This document shows, in pieces, positions 59,847 to 64,000 of a stretch of DNA of 64,000 nucleotides. The stretch is from Atherinomorus stipes (Eukaryota > Chordata > Actinopteri > Atheriniformes > Atherinidae). Positions within the stretch are counted from its first letter, which is position 1, and the number at the start of each line of letters is the position of its first letter. Under the pieces are notes generated by a model that saw only the letters and a list, made by a program, of their open reading frames with translations, ran no database searches and was not told where the DNA came from. The DNA lies in the NCBI GenBank assembly GCA_023101725.1, contig JALJCO010012830.1, forward strand, positions 310,001 to 374,000, in the 5' to 3' direction. The position numbers were made by a program, and so were the translations under genes.

Positions 59847-60676
59847 CACTATATTACCAAAAGTATTTACTCACCTGCCTTGATTCACATATGAGCTTAA
59901 GTGACATCGCATTCCTGATCCATGGGGTTCAGTATGACGTTGGTCCACCTTTGCATCTAAAACAGCTTCAGCTCTTCTGGGAGGGCTGTCCACAAGGTTT
60001 AGGAATGTGTTTATGGGAATTTTTGATCATTCTTTAAGAAGTGCATTTATGAGGTCACACACTGATTGCCAGATGGAGGAGCGTGATTTAGCACTCCAGA
60101 GAACACCTCCACTGCTCTAGAGCCCAGTGGTGGCTGCTATACACCACTGCATCTGGCATTTTGCATTGCACTTGGTGATGTATGGCTTGGATGCAGCTGA
60201 TTGCCATGGAAACCCATTCCATGAAGCTCTCTGGGCACTGTTTTTGAGCTGATCTGAAGGCCCCATGAAGTTTGGAGGTCTGTAGTGATTGACTATGCAG
60301 AAAGTTGGTGACCTCTTCGCACTATGCGCTTCAGCATCCGCTGACCCCGCTCTGTCAGTTAACATGGCCTACGTGGCTGAGTTGCTGTCGTTCCCGAACA
60401 CTTCCATTTCCTTATAATACAGCTGACAGCTGACTGTGGAATATTAGCGAGGAATAGCGAGGAAATGTCATGACTGGTTTTGTTGCACAGGTGGCATCCT
60501 ATCACAGTTCCATGCTGGAATTCACTGAGTTCCGGAGAGCGAACTTTCACAAATGTTTGTAAAAACAGTCTGAATGCCCAGCTGCTTAATTTTAAACACC
60601 TGTGTCCATGGAAGTTATTGAAACACCTGATTCCCATAATTTGGATGGATGAGCAAATACTTTAGGCAAAATCGTG
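59847..60676 (-). mobile_element. Second Tc1-like element with catalytic core deleted
   Basis: The left end 'cactatattaccaaaagta' follows a TA. The right end 'gagcaaatactttaggcaaa' followed by ATCGTG is its degraded inverse. The minus strand encodes the N-terminal part of a transposase: LSEFQHGTVIGCHLCNK, then NIPQSAVSCIIRKWK, then GTTATQPR in one frame (60637-60359). RPPNFMGPSDQLKNSAQRA and AASKPYITKCNAK follow in another frame (60365-60117), the HTH and linker part of this Tc1 family. Near 60060 the sequence jumps to the extreme C-terminus. All three catalytic residues are therefore deleted. A 10-bp tandem duplication (60445-60464) lies in the HTH coding region. At 830 bp it is about two thirds of the usual length. 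Confidence 0.85.
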
Positions 60677-60827
60677 CATTTTCTAAGAAGGGGTTCTCTG
60701 AATAAACAGTTTTAACAAGCTGCAATGACTTCCTGTAAGACTTCTGCAGTTTGGTTCAAACAGGTTACCTCTAAACGATTGTGTTGACCACGTGAAAACA
60801 TATTAGCTTGGTTAGAGCAAAATAAGT
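60677..60827. other. Short non-coding gap
   Basis: Nothing recognised between the Tc1-like element and the LINE 3' end. Confidence 0.4.
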
Positions 60828-62505
60828 TCATTGATATAGTATATTTCATGTAGGAGACAAAATTCAAAGTGCCTTACATGAAACATTAGAAACATACAGC
60901 AGGTTGCAGGGAAAGCAATAAAAGGAAAGACAGAGATTTTAATAAGAAGGATGATTTAGATAAAAAATAAAGACATAGAAAACAGATTAAAACTTAAAAG
61001 AAACAGAGCAGATTTGGACTCCTGAATAAAACTTTATTTAAATGCAGCTAAGAACAGGTGGGTTTTTAAAGCAGAACTCAGTAACTTCAGCTCGGGGCTC
61101 TCCCCTAGTGGCGTCCTTTCACTGTCGTGTTCAACCCCCCCTTACACCCCCACAGCACACAGACGGCTTCTCTACCTGTCTTTCCTCTATTTTGATCGCA
61201 GGATATATTTCTAAGCGTTTACTAGCTTGTTGATGCTACTTTGCTGCGTTGGTAGCAGCACCTCCGTCTCCCTCTGCTCAAAGCAAAGTCCTGTATTTTC
61301 TGAAACGGGACGTTTTACCCGCGATTTGCGGGTAAATATGCCGTGGATTATATCTTTCACTGGTGTTGGCGAGTAGCAGGTAAGAATACGAACTTTTATT
61401 TACTTTTTGCGGACGTGACAAGTGATTATTGAGCCTGAAGCAGTGATGCTTCACCCGGCGCCCAGGCAGCGCAGCTACGTGAATCACTCTGGTCCAGCAA
61501 AGAGTTGGTTATGAGAGCCAGGAGCCGTGTTTAGGTGGTGTGAAGCTAAAGAAATGTTTTCTTCGAATTAGCGCTGGTAGTCTGGTTCAAATCAGCGCTG
61601 GAAGCAGCTCGGTAGATAGGGGACATGAGCACCGTACAGCGGTTTCTGTTGTCGCAAGTTCTGCTCGGGTCGGCGCAGGCAAAGTTGTTTTTCGCTGCTC
61701 GCAGGCCAGAGGCCCCGGCGGGAGGGGGGGGAACATTGAATCGCTCCGTAAACACTTTGTTTAGCCCCACGGGGATTCCGAAAAGCATTTATTGAGGTAA
61801 AAAAGTTACTGAGTTTCCCCTTTAACCTGGATTTAAATAAACTGAGTGTTTCAGCTGATCTGAGGCTTTCTGTTCCAGATATGTGGAGCAAACATAGAAG
61901 CTAAACGCAGTTTCTCCATGTCAGGCTCTGACTCTGGGAACCGATAAAAGACCAGATCCAGATGACCTGATCCAGATGACACCTCTAGGGAGGTTATACT
62001 GAGTCAGGAGCTCACTGATGTATGTTGGTCCTAAACCATTCAGAACTTTATAGACCAGCAACAGAACTTTAAAGTCTTTCTTCTGATGGACAGGCAGCCA
62101 ATGTAAAGACCTCAGAGCTAGACTGATGTGGTCCAGGTTTATGGTGAGAACTTTGGCAGCAGAGTTCTGAATGAACTGTGGCTTTTTAACAGATATTTTA
62201 GGTAGACCAGTAAAGACACTGTTACAATAATCAAGCCGTCTAAAGATGAATGCATGGACTAGTTTTTCCAGATTTTGCTGAGACATCAGATCTTTTATCC
62301 TTCAGATGTTCTTCAGGTGATAGTAGGTTGATTTAGTGATTGCTTTCATGTGTTTTTTAAAGTTTAGGTCTGAGTCCATACTGCCAGATTTTTGGCCCGA
62401 TTGGTGGTTTTTTGAGTGTATAGATTGAAGCTCGATGGTGACCTGCAGTTGTTTGTCTTTGGCTCCAAAGGCAATCAACTAGATTTAGTTTTTGTTCAGC
62501 TTGCT
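60828..62505 (-). mobile_element. Truncated LINE (L2-like) split by a TTAA element
   Basis: The LINE runs on the minus strand from about 62505 down to about 60828, interrupted at 61066-61825. The 121-residue frame at 62286-61921 reads LEKLVHAFIFRRLDYCNSVF, then QFIQNSAAKVLT, then LRSLHWLPVHQKKDFKVLL and YKVLNGLGPTYISELL. This is the region after the reverse-transcriptase core in L2/CR1-type LINE proteins. The C-terminal 'LSLFKSRLKGKLSNFF' lies at about 61852-61805. The 3' non-coding part continues beyond the insertion at 61065-60828. There is no RT catalytic core and no endonuclease, so it is 5'-truncated and dead. The clade assignment is moderately sure. Confidence 0.75.
61066..61825 (+). 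mobile_element. TTAA-flanked element, family T2, inside the LINE
   Basis: TTAA copies lie at 61066-61069 and 61822-61825. The termini are 'agcagaactcagtaactt' and, inverted, 'aggggaaactcagtaactt'. Removing it with one TTAA joins 'acaggtgggtttt' to 'cctggatttaaat', restoring the continuous LINE 3' end, so insertion was precise. The interior is GC- and CpG-rich (for example 61430-61480 and 61650-61740). Open frames of 74-99 residues there match no family I know. Confidence 0.85.
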
Positions 62506-62679
62506 CTAACTTAATCATTAAAGCAGAAATTAAAACAGGGACTAAAAAAGAACGATATTAAGCTCAACTGTTTTACTGCGGGAGTGGAACAGCTGAGCAG
62601 GACAACCTGAGACAGAGTTCTCTTTTACCACTTGAATCTGGGAACAAAGACTGAGCCAGCAGAAATAAAATAACCATAA

Positions 62680-62707
62680 GTATATATATATATATATATA
62701 TATATAC

Positions 62708-62763
<56 letters not shown>
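62680..62763. repeat. (TA)n microsatellite
   Basis: About 84 bases of TA interrupted once by CTAT near 62707-62710. Confidence 0.97.
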
Positions 62764-62766
<3 letters not shown>

Positions 62767-63550
62767 TCCAAATTGGAAACAGAAGAGATTGTGTAATTAG
62801 AACAGATGAGAATCAGACTTTTTTCTTAACAACATGGAGGAAATTTGGAAGGACTGTTGCATTCCTGGTTGTTGGAACAGCAGAGGAAAACTTGAATTGT
62901 GGTAATAAGTGAATAAGAAGGTCATGAACATTTATTTCATAAAGATTTCTACCGTCTGTGAGAAAAGTGGACGGTGCTGCGGCTCAGTCCACTGATGTCA
63001 GTGTGTTCGTATCGGGGAGGAATATCGGACACACAGAGCAGAGGAGGAATAACTTGCTGCCACGGGGAGAAAACACTGGATTTAATCCCCAAAAACAAAA
63101 GCACAGTAAATTTTGGTATACACTTATTAATCAGACACTTTATTTTACACATCTATGCTCCCGAAAATGACACACCATATAATATCATGCTAGCTAATGC
63201 TAACAGAGACAGCTGTGGTGTTGCTGCGAGTTAATGACTAATCTGAGAGATACTATGAAATATAACGTTATTTGCTCTGATCAGGGCAATGTTGGGACCA
63301 GAAGAACAGTTCAGTCAGAAACACAAGCGATCACAAAGACGGTGTCCTGCAGCCTTTAGTTTCATCTGCAGGACATGTGAAGGCTACATGGTCTGTACAG
63401 TCCTTAAACAATACCAAAAGCCAAAGATATGACGCAGTAGAAAAGTAACAACTTTTGAAAGTGTTTAGTTTTTTTAAAGTTTGATACGTAATCAAGAGAT
63501 GTGCGTGTTATTCCAGTGTGGCTTGTTAATAAAGCCAAATGAATACTAGT
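62764..63550. other. Non-coding stretch
   Basis: No recognisable gene or repeat. Short frames at 62949-63234 match no known family. Confidence 0.4.
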
Positions 63551-64000
63551 TTAAAGGTATAGTCCGAAGTTCCCCCGGTAAAAAATAAATGTTAGACTTG
63601 AGGAAGTGAAATCCGTCTCAAAACCCGCCTTTGGGCCTCTACTCCCATGCGGTGGTGCGCTTGAACGCAACTCTCTCTCCCCTGCCTGTAATCCGCTCTT
63701 TTGTATTGTTTGGGTCTGGTCGAGACGTTTCTGGGTGGAGATTTCTGGTTATATCGGCAGCCAATGACAGAGCTAAGAGCATGACGCTGTGTGTGAATAA
63801 GCTCATGATTGGAGGGCTTCAGGTAAGAGCTTCAGATAATGCACTTTGGAAAGCCAGGGTTCATAATAGTTTGGCAAATACCCGCTTCTGAGATCTGAAG
63901 GAGAAGCTTGAAGTTGAATAGGCTAGCTAGAACGAGGCGGCCATTAGCCTGAGAGGGAGGAGCGCTAAGTTTGAATACTGTTGTTTGCAAACAGAAACGC
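63551..64000 (+). mobile_element. TTAA-flanked miniature element, family T1, copy D (cut by window end)
   Basis: A left TTAA (63551-63554) is followed by 'aggtatagtccgaagttcc' and the same internal blocks as copies A and C: 'tttgggcctctactcc', 'cgtttctgggtggagattt' and 'agccaatgacagagctaag'. The basic-peptide start region is deleted here, joining 'gattggagggcttc' to 'aggtaagagctt'. The right terminus lies beyond 64000. Confidence 0.85.

Overview
This window looks like non-coding DNA from a ray-finned fish, most likely a percomorph teleost. I recognise no host protein-coding exon, rRNA or functional tRNA gene. The evidence for a teleost is the mix of mobile elements: four different decayed Tc1-like elements, a 5'-truncated Rex3/RTE-type retrotransposon end, a LINE carrying an L2-like reverse-transcriptase C-terminus, several hAT and palindromic miniature elements, tRNA-derived SINEs, and abundant (CA)n, (TA)n and (TCTA)n arrays. 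The long open frames that exist are either transposase or reverse-transcriptase relics, or products of simple repeats and chance.

Layout. 1-8 kb: an (ATGG)-tailed retroelement end, the 3' end of a Tc1-like element, a 460-bp foldback element and a TTAGGG-like repeat beside (TG)n. 8-15.3 kb: a dense mobile-element island. It holds a ~2.2-kb element (8118-10297) with a 966-bp element nested inside it, a SINE, a hAT element with a perfect 8-bp target duplication (13137-14282), a TTAA-flanked miniature element, and a hAT-type miniature element split by a SINE. 15.3-30 kb: mostly unique sequence, with one (TA)n-linked miniature element and a 303-bp Rex3-like insertion that has a perfect 13-bp target duplication. 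30-36.4 kb: two more miniature elements, two SINEs, a cluster of hairpins and another TTAA element. 36.4-57 kb: a 166-bp (TCTA)n array, a Tc1-like relic interrupted by a TTAA element, a hammerhead-ribozyme-like retroelement end, a 995-bp TTAA element, and a unique tract (about 55.5-56.5 kb) that resembles a developmental enhancer. 57.3-64 kb: a second nested cluster, with a Tc1-like element inside a hAT element, a second deleted Tc1-like element, a LINE split by a TTAA element, and a fourth copy of the main TTAA family running off the window end.

The most distinctive signal is the set of TTAA-flanked miniature elements. There are three families and six copies. All begin AGG or AGC, and all carry AAGTT or AACTT about 17 bases in from the end. 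Their autonomous parent is not in the window. The four copies of one family share a decayed coding segment centred on a KTRxNIxLAFxRF peptide, and that family splits into two subfamilies whose two inverted ends have changed together.

Superfamily names rest on terminal motifs, target duplications and remembered family features. No database search was possible.
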